In this document: positions 1-5,572 of the stretch, in pieces | Position numbering within the stretch: the first letter of the stretch is position 1 | How the letters are laid out: every line of letters starts with the position of its first letter | Assembly (NCBI GenBank): GCA_035380245.1 | Contig: DAOSXA010000006.1 | Location: 21,124 to 29,350, forward strand | Direction: 5' to 3' | From: Candidatus Zixiibacteriota bacterium | GTDB taxonomy: Bacteria; Zixibacteria; MSB-5A5; GN15; FEB-12 | DNA: 8,227 nucleotides | Position numbers and translations under genes: made by a program | The notes under the pieces: generated by a model | Told to the model about the DNA's origin: nothing | The model's database searches: none | What the model saw: only the letters and a program-made list of their open reading frames with translations

Positions 1-1448
1 TAGGAAGTTGCTCCGGCGACGCTTTGGCAAGTCGCGTTGCATACGATGCACGACGTTTGCCCGTAAGTACAGCTTTCAGTAACCGCGTTTCCATCATCAC
101 ACGCTTCACCGTTTCCGGAGTCTGTTGTACTATCACCACAATATGACGTGGCTCCCGCGACATTCTGACAAGTCGCGTCGCATACGGTACAGCTTGTTTG
201 CCCGTAGGCGCAGCTTTCGGTGGTGGTGTTCCCGTCGTCGCAAGCCTCGCCCGTCTCGACTACCGAGTTTCCACATACGGCGCTCTCGGTAACTGTCACC
301 GGTGAGTCCATGTCATCCATGACAGAACCATCCACACGGCACCCGGGAGAATAATCACCCGCAGCTGTGTATGTACATTCCATAGTATTGCCTGAAGCTA
401 TCGTGCTCCATGAGTGCGTGGTATCGCACCGGCCTTCGAGGCTTGATGCAGTACCGCCGCTCACCGTGCAGGTCAATGTGAATGTTACCTCAGTGGAACC
501 CGAGGTGGGAGATAAGGCCGCTGTGACAGACAGCGTTTCTGTCTGACAAGTCGAGGAACAGCCATCGTCCGATGTGGAGTTACCATCATCGCACTGTTCG
601 TCGTTTGCCGTATCTGTTATGCCATCGCCGCAGTAACTTGTCGCGCCGGATACGGACTGGCAGGTGGCGTCACATACTGTGCACGAGGTCTCCCCGTATG
701 AACACGCCTCGGTTGTGGTGTTGCCGTCGTCGCACTGCTCGCCCCCGCCTTCATCCACCGCGCCGTCGCCGCAGTAGCCTCCCTGGACGATAACCGTCTC
801 GCATGTTTCATCACAGTAATTGCAACTCGAACCATATGCGGGTGTGCAGACAGTTCCGTTGTCTTGGCCGTCGTCACAGTCTTCGCCGGTTTCGACGGTA
901 CTGTTGCCGCAGACGGCGGAAACGGCTGGCACGTTAATAGACACAGTGTCCTGTTTTAGTATCCGGGAACCGTCGTACAGGGACACCGTGATTGAGCCGT
1001 TGCCGGCCGATGCCGCGCTGGTGGCGTGGAAAACCGCCGACGCGCCAGTAGCCGCCAGGGAACCGATGTTTTCAGGGGACATCGACCAGGAAACAGAGCC
1101 CTTGAATGAATCGGTCAGGTCGGTGCACTTGTAGTCGTAGACGACGGCTTGGAAAGTCGAAGTCGCACCGGCCGCCACCGAAACAACAGTGTCCTTCAGG
1201 ACGGGGACCTGTTCGCCCTCCTCATGTATCTGGACGCACAACACCGAATCGTAAGAGACCCGGTCGCCGACGTCCGCCGTCCGTTCGGCCACGGGGCCGT
1301 TCGAGCACTCGCGCGAAAGTTCGGCGGGGACATACGGAAGCGGATTGCCGCCACCCCCTCCGCAATTCGATATCAACAATGGTATCAGCAGCAGCAACGG
1401 GGCCGCAGCCATGGCTGCTTTCACTATGGTCTTTTTCTTCCTGTCCAT
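1..1448 (-). CDS. Cys-rich repeat (DUF4215/myxo disulfide repeat) lipoprotein, C-terminus beyond window
   Basis: The frame is open from ATG 1448 to the left edge, giving 482 codons with no stop, so the C-terminus is missing. A GAGGTG ribosome site (1455-1460) lies 6 nt before the ATG. The N-terminus is MDRKKK, then a hydrophobic stretch to residue 28, then Cys29 followed by five glycines, which is a lipoprotein signal. The lipobox is LISN-C, and Asn at -1 is not canonical. Residues 35-175 are beta-rich with a bacterial Ig-like look (VSWSMSPENIGSLAATG). From Cys180 come Cys-rich modules of the form CGxxxVExGExCDDGN, as in DUF4215 repeats. They alternate with a longer spacer CxYGxTSCxVCxATCQxVxGATSYCGD. 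A PKD/Ig-like insert without this pattern occupies about residues 302-388, and the Cys modules then resume. The protein probably sits on the outer surface, with disulfide-bonded modules exposed. It is the last of three genes, 36 nt after the FecR gene. The family assignment is firm; the role is unknown. Confidence 0.9.
   Translation of the reverse strand, partial: MDRKKKTIVKAAMAAAPLLLLIPLLISNCGGGGGNPLPYVPAELSRECSNGPVAERTADVGDRVSYDSVLCVQIHEEGEQVPVLKDTVVSVAAGATSTFQAVVYDYKCTDLTDSFKGSVSWSMSPENIGSLAATGASAVFHATSAASAGNGSITVSLYDGSRILKQDTVSINVPAVSAVCGNSTVETGEDCDDGQDNGTVCTPAYGSSCNYCDETCETVIVQGGYCGDGAVDEGGGEQCDDGNTTTEACSYGETSCTVCDATCQSVSGATSYCGDGITDTANDEQCDDGNSTSDDGCSSTCQTETLSVTAALSPTSGSTEVTFTLTCTVSGGTASSLEGRCDTTHSWSTIASGNTMECTYTAAGDYSPGCRVDGSVMDDMDSPVTVTESAVCGNSVVETGEACDDGNTTTESCAYGQTSCTVCDATCQNVAGATSYCGDSTTDSGNGEACDDGNAVTESCTYGQTSCIVCNATCQSVAGATS
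9..709 (-). repeat. Three degenerate direct copies of a ~70-bp coding repeat
   Basis: Copies lie at about 9-77, 149-218 and 639-709 inside the lipoprotein gene. They encode the spacer module CxYGxTSCxVCxATCQxVxGATS. The two left copies are closest to each other (shared blocks such as GACAAGTCGCGT/GGCAAGTCGCGT and TTTGCCCGTA). The third is more diverged at the DNA level but almost the same in protein. This suggests module duplication followed by drift under protein-level constraint. Confidence 0.75.
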
Positions 1449-1484
1449 GATAAGCACCTCGTATATGTTTCTGTAGTCATACCG

Positions 1485-2282
1485 TCAGTAATTACAGCAG
1501 TCGCCGGACGGAGCAGTGATGTGCTCCATTATCAGGTTGTCCAGGTTCTGCCGAATTATGTCATCGGCCACGAAGTCCGCCATCTCCTCCGCGTTTTCGC
1601 CGCCGAGCGAAGAGCTTTCCTCGCCGCCTGCTTCGCTGGATTCTTCGACAAGCTTGTCGATGTCCTTCCCTTCCCGCCTGAGCCGGTTCATCTCCTGCTC
1701 GCGGACGCGTGACGGGCCGGTCGGCGGCTTGTTGATCTCGACGCTGACTCTGTGCCCGGGTTCCACCATCTGGTCGACGTCCTGGGCCGTGACGACAACG
1801 CGGCCTTCCACCACGACGAAAGCGCTCTTGCGGTTCGTCGCATCATGGTCGACAGTGAAAGCGGTACCGCGCACGCCCGCGATGGCCGTCGGGGTTCGAA
1901 CCTCGAAAAGGGAGTCATCGTTCGCAAGCTTCGCGGCTTTGGCGTAGATGCGCCCTTCTGCAATGTCTATGCCGCTTTTGTTGCTTCCCGCTTCGTCTTT
2001 CTTGAGAGTGTCCACCTTCATCATCGTCAACGGAGAGAGCTTGATTACGTTTCCCGCGAACCACGTGAGGACTGCCTCACCGTCCGGTCCAGTGCGCACC
2101 GAATGTCCCTCGCCCAGCTTTGTGTCCGTCGAGAGCGGACTCCAGTCTCCGTCGCTAATCCGGTACTGCACCGGGCCTGTTATCTTCAGAACACTGACTT
2201 CCCCGGATGCCATAACGACTTGGGAGAGTATGGCGGTAATGATGACAGCCGCCGTTATTATTCCTGCCGCGTGTTTTCTCAT
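1485..2282 (-). CDS. Secreted FecR-domain protein
   Basis: The protein is 265 aa from ATG 2282. This start is chosen because a perfect AGGAGG (2289-2294) lies 6 nt upstream. A GTG at 2300 would put the site inside the gene, although it overlaps the previous stop as GTGA. Residues 1-25 (MRKH, then a hydrophobic core ending VMA) form a Sec signal peptide. The FecR domain (PF04773) covers about residues 30-190: RTGPDGEAVLTWFAGN at 63-78, LSPLT at 82-86 and FEVRTPTAIAGVRGTAF at 126-142, the usual family signature. The C-terminal 75 residues are acidic, Ser/Gly/Glu-rich and probably disordered or helical, and end in GDCCNY. There is no cytoplasmic or transmembrane anti-sigma part, so this is the stand-alone exported FecR type, not a FecR anti-sigma regulator. 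It sits 14 nt after the beta-barrel gene and just before the Cys-rich lipoprotein, so the three probably work together at the envelope. Confidence 0.88.
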   Translation of the reverse strand: MRKHAAGIITAAVIITAILSQVVMASGEVSVLKITGPVQYRISDGDWSPLSTDTKLGEGHSVRTGPDGEAVLTWFAGNVIKLSPLTMMKVDTLKKDEAGSNKSGIDIAEGRIYAKAAKLANDDSLFEVRTPTAIAGVRGTAFTVDHDATNRKSAFVVVEGRVVVTAQDVDQMVEPGHRVSVEINKPPTGPSRVREQEMNRLRREGKDIDKLVEESSEAGGEESSSLGGENAEEMADFVADDIIRQNLDNLIMEHITAPSGDCCNY

Positions 2283-2296
2283 GATCTTCCTCCTGG

Positions 2297-3043
2297 TCAC
2301 TTGAACCTGTATCTAAGGGCGGCGCGGAAAACGCGGTCGTCTTCCGGCTCGAGCCCCGGCGCCGGGCCGGTGAACAGCTTGTCCACAAGCAGATACCCGG
2401 CATTCAAGTCGGTGGTATCGTTCATCCTGTAAGTGATGTCCGCGCTCCACTGGTCGAACACGTGCATGTCGAGATCGCCCACGGCGCGCGTGTACTTGTA
2501 TCCGATGACCGCTGCCCATCGGGAGGCTACCCCGTGCCGGTATGCTATCCCGAAGTCGACGGTCCGGCTTTCCGACCAGTCGGTCTGCGTGTTGTATACG
2601 GCGCTGAGAAGAAGGTGGCTCCGCTCCGCGCGCTCGTAAACCTTGTGGTAGTAGCCGATGCGGACGCGGTCATTGTCCGTTCTTGTTGCCAGGGTACTGT
2701 CTACTTCGTTAATCGCGTACGTGAAGCCGACAAGGGCGTAGGAGCTGCTGGAGAACATCTTTATGACATTCGCGCCGGCAGCCTGGCCGCCTTCGTCATT
2801 GGTTTCGAGATTCTGCTTGTGCATGTAGAAGACGCTTCCGAGGACGCCGCCTTCCAGATGGCGTGTAATTGACACGACGTTGTATACGTAGTTATCGGGA
2901 TTGTTCTCATCCGAATGGGACTCGTACATCGAGGTCAGAGTTATTATGGGGCGCGCCGCAGGCGGCGGCTCGGCCTGTACGATCGTTGTTGTCATAAGGA
3001 TGACAGCCAGCAGTATAAGCGGGCTCATGAGGCAGTGTTTCAT
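2297..3043 (-). CDS. Outer-membrane beta-barrel protein
   Basis: The protein is 248 aa from ATG 3043, with AAGGAGG (3051-3057) 7 nt upstream. A GTG directly before it (3046) is a less likely start. Residues 1-24 form a signal peptide with the cleavage motif VQA-E. The mature part is a run of alternating polar/hydrophobic strands rich in Tyr and Trp: YVYNVVSITRHL, YALVGFTYAINEV, RVRIGYYHKVY, HLLLSAVYNTQTDW, TVDFGIAYRHG, AAVIGYKYTRAV and WSADITYRM. It ends ALRYRFK, a beta-barrel terminal strand with Phe next to last, as the BAM complex recognises. This fits a small porin-like barrel of about 10-12 strands. The substrate is unknown. It is the first gene of the envelope operon, with FecR and the lipoprotein downstream. 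No promoter is visible in the 55 nt between the RNA unit ending near 3099 and the start codon, so transcription likely comes from farther upstream. Confidence 0.82.
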   Translation of the reverse strand: MKHCLMSPLILLAVILMTTTIVQAEPPPAARPIITLTSMYESHSDENNPDNYVYNVVSITRHLEGGVLGSVFYMHKQNLETNDEGGQAAGANVIKMFSSSSYALVGFTYAINEVDSTLATRTDNDRVRIGYYHKVYERAERSHLLLSAVYNTQTDWSESRTVDFGIAYRHGVASRWAAVIGYKYTRAVGDLDMHVFDQWSADITYRMNDTTDLNAGYLLVDKLFTGPAPGLEPEDDRVFRAALRYRFK

Positions 3044-3098
3044 CACGACACCTCCTTGAGTTGAGAGATATTGTCTCTAATGTGGGGTGGTCCAAACC

Positions 3099-3233
3099 AA
3101 AAGGACAGCCCCGCTTGTCCAACTACCTGTCCGCGCCACGCACGGAGTCCGTAGTAACGAGGCTGCCCCAAAAAAGCAGCTGGACGGACTCCATGCGTTT
3201 TCTGCGCAGACTTTCGCGCTCAGGTAGTTGGAC
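3099..3233 (-). ncRNA. Structured small RNA, unit A (paralogue of unit B), family not recognised
   Basis: The predicted RNA is about 135 nt, starting near 3233 and ending in the T-run at 3102-3099. Pairings seen: 3221-3235 with 3115-3129 (15 bp, closing helix P1); a GCGC/GCGC hairpin at 3204-3219; a long hairpin, 3184-3198 with 3138-3152 (15 bp, one G.U), capped by GCTGC/GCAGC at 3162-3180; and a 3' stem, CTGTCC 3127-3132 with GGACAG 3103-3108, followed by TTTT. P1 lies inside the loop of that 3' stem and overlaps it by three bases, giving a pseudoknot or a switch. The mismatch c3143/a3193 is C-A on the plus strand but G.U on the minus strand, which favours minus-strand transcription. No open reading frame is supported here. 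Because of the G.U evidence and the homologous unit B, an RNA gene is preferred over a DNA palindrome. Confidence 0.62.
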
Positions 3234-3239
3234 AAGACC

Positions 3240-3268
3240 ATCATAGCACAACCTGCTATTGCAAACAA
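3240..3268 (-). promoter_or_regulatory. Extended -10 promoter of RNA unit A
   Basis: On the minus strand, TGC-TATGAT occupies 3240-3248 with the -10 at 3240-3245. A weak -35, TTGTTT (3263-3268), lies 17 nt upstream. The block GGTTGTGCTATRATG is shared with unit B while the flanking bases differ, so it is conserved as a unit. The predicted start near 3233 falls in the first bases of the P1 strand. Confidence 0.6.
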
Positions 3269-3277
3269 TTGAGCCGG

Positions 3278-3306
3278 GGTATAAAACACATTGGATAAGT
3301 TGCCAA
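3278..3306 (-). promoter_or_regulatory. Candidate promoter between RNA units B and A
   Basis: On the minus strand, TTGGCA (3301-3306) and TATACC (3278-3283) are separated by exactly 17 nt. They match the sigma-70 consensus at five and four of six positions. It would transcribe unit A and, by read-through, the envelope operon. Prediction only. Confidence 0.4.
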
Positions 3307-3310
3307 ACAT

Positions 3311-3441
3311 AAAAGGACGACCCCGGCTGGACCTTCAGTTGATCGTCATACGACGAACCCCCGAACACCGAGGCCGCCCCAATAAGCAGCCTAACGGGGG
3401 CTCGTACGTATAACGTGCGCCGAAGCGCGTACTGAAGGTCC
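3311..3441 (-). ncRNA. Structured small RNA, unit B (paralogue of unit A), family not recognised
   Basis: The predicted RNA is about 131 nt, starting near 3441 and ending in the T-run at 3314-3311. Its architecture matches unit A helix for helix. P1 is 3431-3442 with 3328-3339 (12 bp). A GCGC-loop-GCGC hairpin is at 3417-3428. The long hairpin is 3395-3411 with 3348-3363 (one bulge, one G.U), capped by GGCTGC/GCGGCC at 3372-3391. The 3' stem is TCGTC... on the plus strand, 3343-3347 with 3316-3320, followed by TTTT. The stems differ in sequence from unit A, but the cap GCTGC-(T/A)5-6-GGGGCRGCCTCG and the tail CGGGGYYGTCCTTTT are shared. Two positions (c3401/a3357 and c3375/a3388) pair only as G.U on the minus strand. 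The nuclease gene ends about 100 nt upstream, behind its own terminator. Confidence 0.62.
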
Positions 3442-3447
3442 ACGTGC

Positions 3448-3456
3448 ATTATAGCA
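3448..3456 (-). promoter_or_regulatory. Extended -10 promoter of RNA unit B
   Basis: On the minus strand the sequence is TGC-TATAAT, a perfect -10 (3448-3453) with the extended TG. At 17-nt spacing there is no recognisable -35; the region is C-rich. Just upstream, 3460-3474 holds the dyad CCCCG-gtgtt-CGGGG, a possible operator. The predicted start near 3441 is the beginning of the P1 strand. Confidence 0.6.
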
Positions 3457-3483
3457 CAACCCCGGTGTTCGGGGGAACATCGG

Positions 3484-3509
3484 CAACAAAACAGGCGGGG
3501 CCGCCTGTT
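3484..3509 (-). terminator. Rho-independent terminator after the nuclease gene
   Basis: On the minus strand, AACAGGCG-GCCC-CGCCTGTT (3490-3509) is an 8-bp GC-rich stem that runs directly into TTTTGTTG. It lies 34 nt after the nuclease stop and separates that gene from RNA unit B. Confidence 0.8.
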
Positions 3510-3543
3510 CACAGGACAATAAAGCGCCCCGCCTGGTTTCTGA

Positions 3544-4299
3544 TTACCATCTGTAGCACTCTGCGGAAAAGTCGCACGATGGGCACAGGAAGCCCTTCGC
3601 TGGAAAGAACAAACCTGCGTCCACGGCCTCCAGTACCCGCTCCACCGTCCGGTACATCTGATCGAAGTCCCTGACGTTGCGCACAGTCTCCAGCCGCTGG
3701 AACTTCGGCGTCTTGTTTTTGACGATGACCTCAAACTGGCCGGTCACTTCCTCCCGCTCATGCTGTAGGGCGAGCGCGTAAGCGTAAAGCGTCATCTGCA
3801 AGCTCTGATCGGCCATCATCGTGCTCCAGCTTCTGCCGCTGGTTTTCAGTTCCACCGGCTCGTGGTCGCGGGTGATGCGGTCGATGTAGCCGAAAAGCTC
3901 CACGTCCGGCATCTTCTCTCCCGTTGCCAGGTTCACGAACGGAACCTTGATTTCTGCTTCCACCGCCAGCGGGGCGCCCACGTCTTCCATCGCATCAAGA
4001 TATGTACGCAGCATGGCGAGTCCCTGCTCCTCCAGACTTTCGGGCGATGAGCCATTCCACTTGATAGGCACGGTCTGCGCCGCCGTCCAGTCCAGCCGGA
4101 ACGCTGTTTCCATCTGTTCACGTGTCAGTTGAACACCGTCCATCCTTTTGCGGTGGATGAACTTGGCGGAACGATGGAACACGGAACCGAATGCCATGTT
4201 GGGCGACATCTGGTCAGGTTCGATCTGGTCCACATACCGGAAGCGATACCGGAGCGGACAATCGAGGTATGTCGTGATCTTCGTTGCTGATATTTGCAT
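3544..4299 (-). CDS. RecB/Cas4-like PD-(D/E)XK nuclease with Fe-S cysteines
   Basis: The protein is 251 aa from ATG 4299. The AGGGAG site is 9 nt upstream; the ATG at 4308 would be directly against it. Motifs in order: S4-xx-K7...Y11-L-D-C14-P, the family opening; G-S-V-F-H42, the conserved His; acidic VEAEI at 113-117; GYID140, the metal-binding Asp; E150-L-K152, the catalytic E-x-K; and Q168-xxx-Y172, the QxxxY motif. The C-terminus is C239-P-S-C242-DFSAE-C248. Together with C14 this gives the C...CxxCx5C set that binds a [4Fe-4S] cluster in AddB and Cas4. The best match is PF12705/Cas4-type single-domain nucleases, which process DNA ends. No helicase, cas1/cas2 or CRISPR array is in the window, so a Cas4 adaptation role is not supported. 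It follows a DUF932 gene, a common pairing in phage and plasmid-type elements. Confidence 0.9.
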   Translation of the reverse strand: MQISATKITTYLDCPLRYRFRYVDQIEPDQMSPNMAFGSVFHRSAKFIHRKRMDGVQLTREQMETAFRLDWTAAQTVPIKWNGSSPESLEEQGLAMLRTYLDAMEDVGAPLAVEAEIKVPFVNLATGEKMPDVELFGYIDRITRDHEPVELKTSGRSWSTMMADQSLQMTLYAYALALQHEREEVTGQFEVIVKNKTPKFQRLETVRNVRDFDQMYRTVERVLEAVDAGLFFPAKGFLCPSCDFSAECYRW

Positions 4300-4315
4300 G
4301 GTGTACATCTCCCTT

Positions 4316-4348
4316 CATAAAATTGGGAGAGGGCCGCAGCCCCCTCCC
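4316..4348 (-). terminator. Hairpin with short T-run between DUF932 and nuclease genes
   Basis: On the minus strand there is a 10-bp stem with one G.U pair (4339-4348 with 4325-4334), loop TGCG, then AATTTTAT. It starts 10 nt after the DUF932 stop. The nuclease ribosome site follows directly with no room for a promoter, so it may be a leaky terminator or an mRNA-stabilising hairpin. Confidence 0.6.
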
Positions 4349-4358
4349 GTTGATTTCT

Positions 4359-5267
4359 TCATGCCGCCAGCAGCGTCGAAGCGTACCGCTCCATGTCAGA
4401 TTCTTTCTGGGGCGGAAACGACTGCGCTGCGCGGGTTATTGCGTTCACTGCGTCGAACAGTGTGCGGCCTCCGTGATACTCGCGGTTCGCGGCCAACACA
4501 ACCCGGTCTGCCGCCGTGTGTCCCAGGGCGCTCGCGACATCGGTGATGATCCTGGACTTGTCCCGCGCCGTCAGGTACCTGCTTCTTGCCCGGTCCATCC
4601 GTTCCAGAAACTCGTGGGAACGGTTCAGCACTATACCGATATCGGGCAGCCTGATGTCGTTGTTGCCCAGGTGCATCCAGCGGGACTTGATCGTGTCGCC
4701 GACCGGCACCATCATTCCATTGCTGCACACCCAGCGGAACACCCCGGCCCACAACTGCATCGAGCCGTTGCCGTTCTCGCTGTTGGTGAATTCGATCATC
4801 GGGGCCAGTTCGCCCACGCGGGCGGTGGTGGGCACCAGCTTCACCTTCGTGTGGTCGAAGCTGAGTGTGTGCTTCACGGGCTTCAAGCCGACGCCGCTGT
4901 CCTGGGCCGATTGAAGAATGTCGAGCAGCAGGATGTTATCCAGCTTTTTGTAGCGCGGGCTGACCACGCCATACAGCACGTCCCGGCTGAAACGGAACAT
5001 GCGCTCGGTGTCTCCCTGCAGCCGGTTAAGCCTGTTGAAGGTGATCGCTCGTTCGACAGGTGTCAACCTTTCCAGCCAAAAGTCGGCTGGTATCCCGCAC
5101 TGCGCACAAAGCTGTTTTGCGGCTGTGCCGGTCACCCGGATCGGTTTGTTGTCGAAGTAGAATGTTCCGTTCCCGTAAACGACCGCCGTAGCCTGCGCGA
5201 CCTCGTCATGCTTCGCGGCGTCGTTGCTTTTCAGTTGCTCAATGAGCCTTCCCATCGTGTGGTTCAT
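4359..5267 (-). CDS. DUF932 (phage/plasmid-like, TIGR03299-type) protein
   Basis: The protein is 302 aa from ATG 5267. This start has AGGAGG (5274-5279) 6 nt upstream; the upstream ATG at 5282 would place that site inside the gene. DUF932 hallmarks are GVVSPRYKKLDN at about residues 100-111 and FRWVCSNGM at 177-185, the family's R.vCSNG signature, followed by a helical C-terminal half. The family is widespread on plasmids, phages and integrative elements and often lies near recombination or nuclease genes. Its biochemical role is not established. Here it lies between a small membrane-protein gene (80 nt upstream) and the PD-(D/E)XK nuclease (59 nt downstream), and the shared strand and order suggest one transcript. 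Length is normal for the family and no frameshift is seen. A long plus-strand open frame across this gene is a shadow of its codon bias. Confidence 0.88.
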   Translation of the reverse strand: MNHTMGRLIEQLKSNDAAKHDEVAQATAVVYGNGTFYFDNKPIRVTGTAAKQLCAQCGIPADFWLERLTPVERAITFNRLNRLQGDTERMFRFSRDVLYGVVSPRYKKLDNILLLDILQSAQDSGVGLKPVKHTLSFDHTKVKLVPTTARVGELAPMIEFTNSENGNGSMQLWAGVFRWVCSNGMMVPVGDTIKSRWMHLGNNDIRLPDIGIVLNRSHEFLERMDRARSRYLTARDKSRIITDVASALGHTAADRVVLAANREYHGGRTLFDAVNAITRAAQSFPPQKESDMERYASTLLAA

Positions 5268-5282
5268 GTGTATCCTCCTCAT

Positions 5283-5320
5283 AAAAGATTCAGGGCCGGA
5301 GCATCACTGCCCCGACCCTG
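5283..5320 (-). terminator. Hairpin between the 64-aa and DUF932 genes
   Basis: On the minus strand, a 13-bp stem with two G.U pairs (5308-5320 with 5291-5303, tetraloop) is followed by AATCTTTTAT. It lies between the 64-aa gene stop and the DUF932 ribosome site. The stem is good but the T-run is short and interrupted, so termination is likely partial. Confidence 0.55.
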
Positions 5321-5347
5321 TTGTTACTCGTGTTTACTGAGTGTGGG

Positions 5348-5542
5348 TTACTCAGTCGCGGTTTCCGCAACGGTTTCCGCCACTGCTTCCGTGCGTGGCT
5401 CCTGGACCTTCTTCCCGAAGCGCGGTCTGCGTGACCACATGCTGCCTCCGAGTTTCACTCCGATGAACGCCGCACACGCGCCCGTCAGAAGCAGGAATAC
5501 CCATCCAAGGAATGCAATGATTGCCTTTGCTGCTGTGTTCAT
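5348..5542 (-). CDS. Small single-pass membrane protein, 64 aa
   Basis: ATG 5542 is preceded by GGAGGT with a 7-nt gap, a convincing ribosome site. Residues 5-28 (AKAIIAFLGWVFLLLTGACAAFIG) form one membrane segment. It is followed by a basic stretch (SRRPRFGKK) and an acidic, repetitive tail (EAVAETVAETATE). By the positive-inside rule the C-terminal part is probably cytoplasmic. No family is recognised. The gene begins 30 nt after the 149-aa gene and precedes DUF932. The strong ribosome site, strand and spacing support a real gene. Confidence 0.7.
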   Translation of the reverse strand: MNTAAKAIIAFLGWVFLLLTGACAAFIGVKLGGSMWSRRPRFGKKVQEPRTEAVAETVAETATE

Positions 5543-5572
5543 GTCCTACACCTCCAGTGATTTTGTGTGGGC

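Noticed and set aside
3117..3233. GTCCAAC...GTTGGAC in RNA unit A fits the integron attC core pattern (RYYYAAC...GTTRRRY) at a suitable length
   Set aside because: The arms form one continuous helix without the attC spacers and bulged bases. The homologous unit B lacks the core sites, and no integron integrase or cassette structure is present.
3099..3456. The two units as retron msr-msd RNAs
   Set aside because: No reverse transcriptase follows or precedes them, the conserved AGC after the first repeat is absent in unit B, and two adjacent copies without an RT would be atypical. Kept only as a resemblance.
3123..3734. 203-codon minus-strand frame across the nuclease end and both RNA units
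   Set aside because: It starts out of frame inside the nuclease gene, crosses a strong terminator and has no ribosome site. The base-pairing explains this region better.
3544..4299. Calling the nuclease cas4
   Set aside because: Single-domain Fe-S PD-(D/E)XK nucleases are common in phages and plasmids; no cas1/cas2 or repeat-spacer array is in the window.
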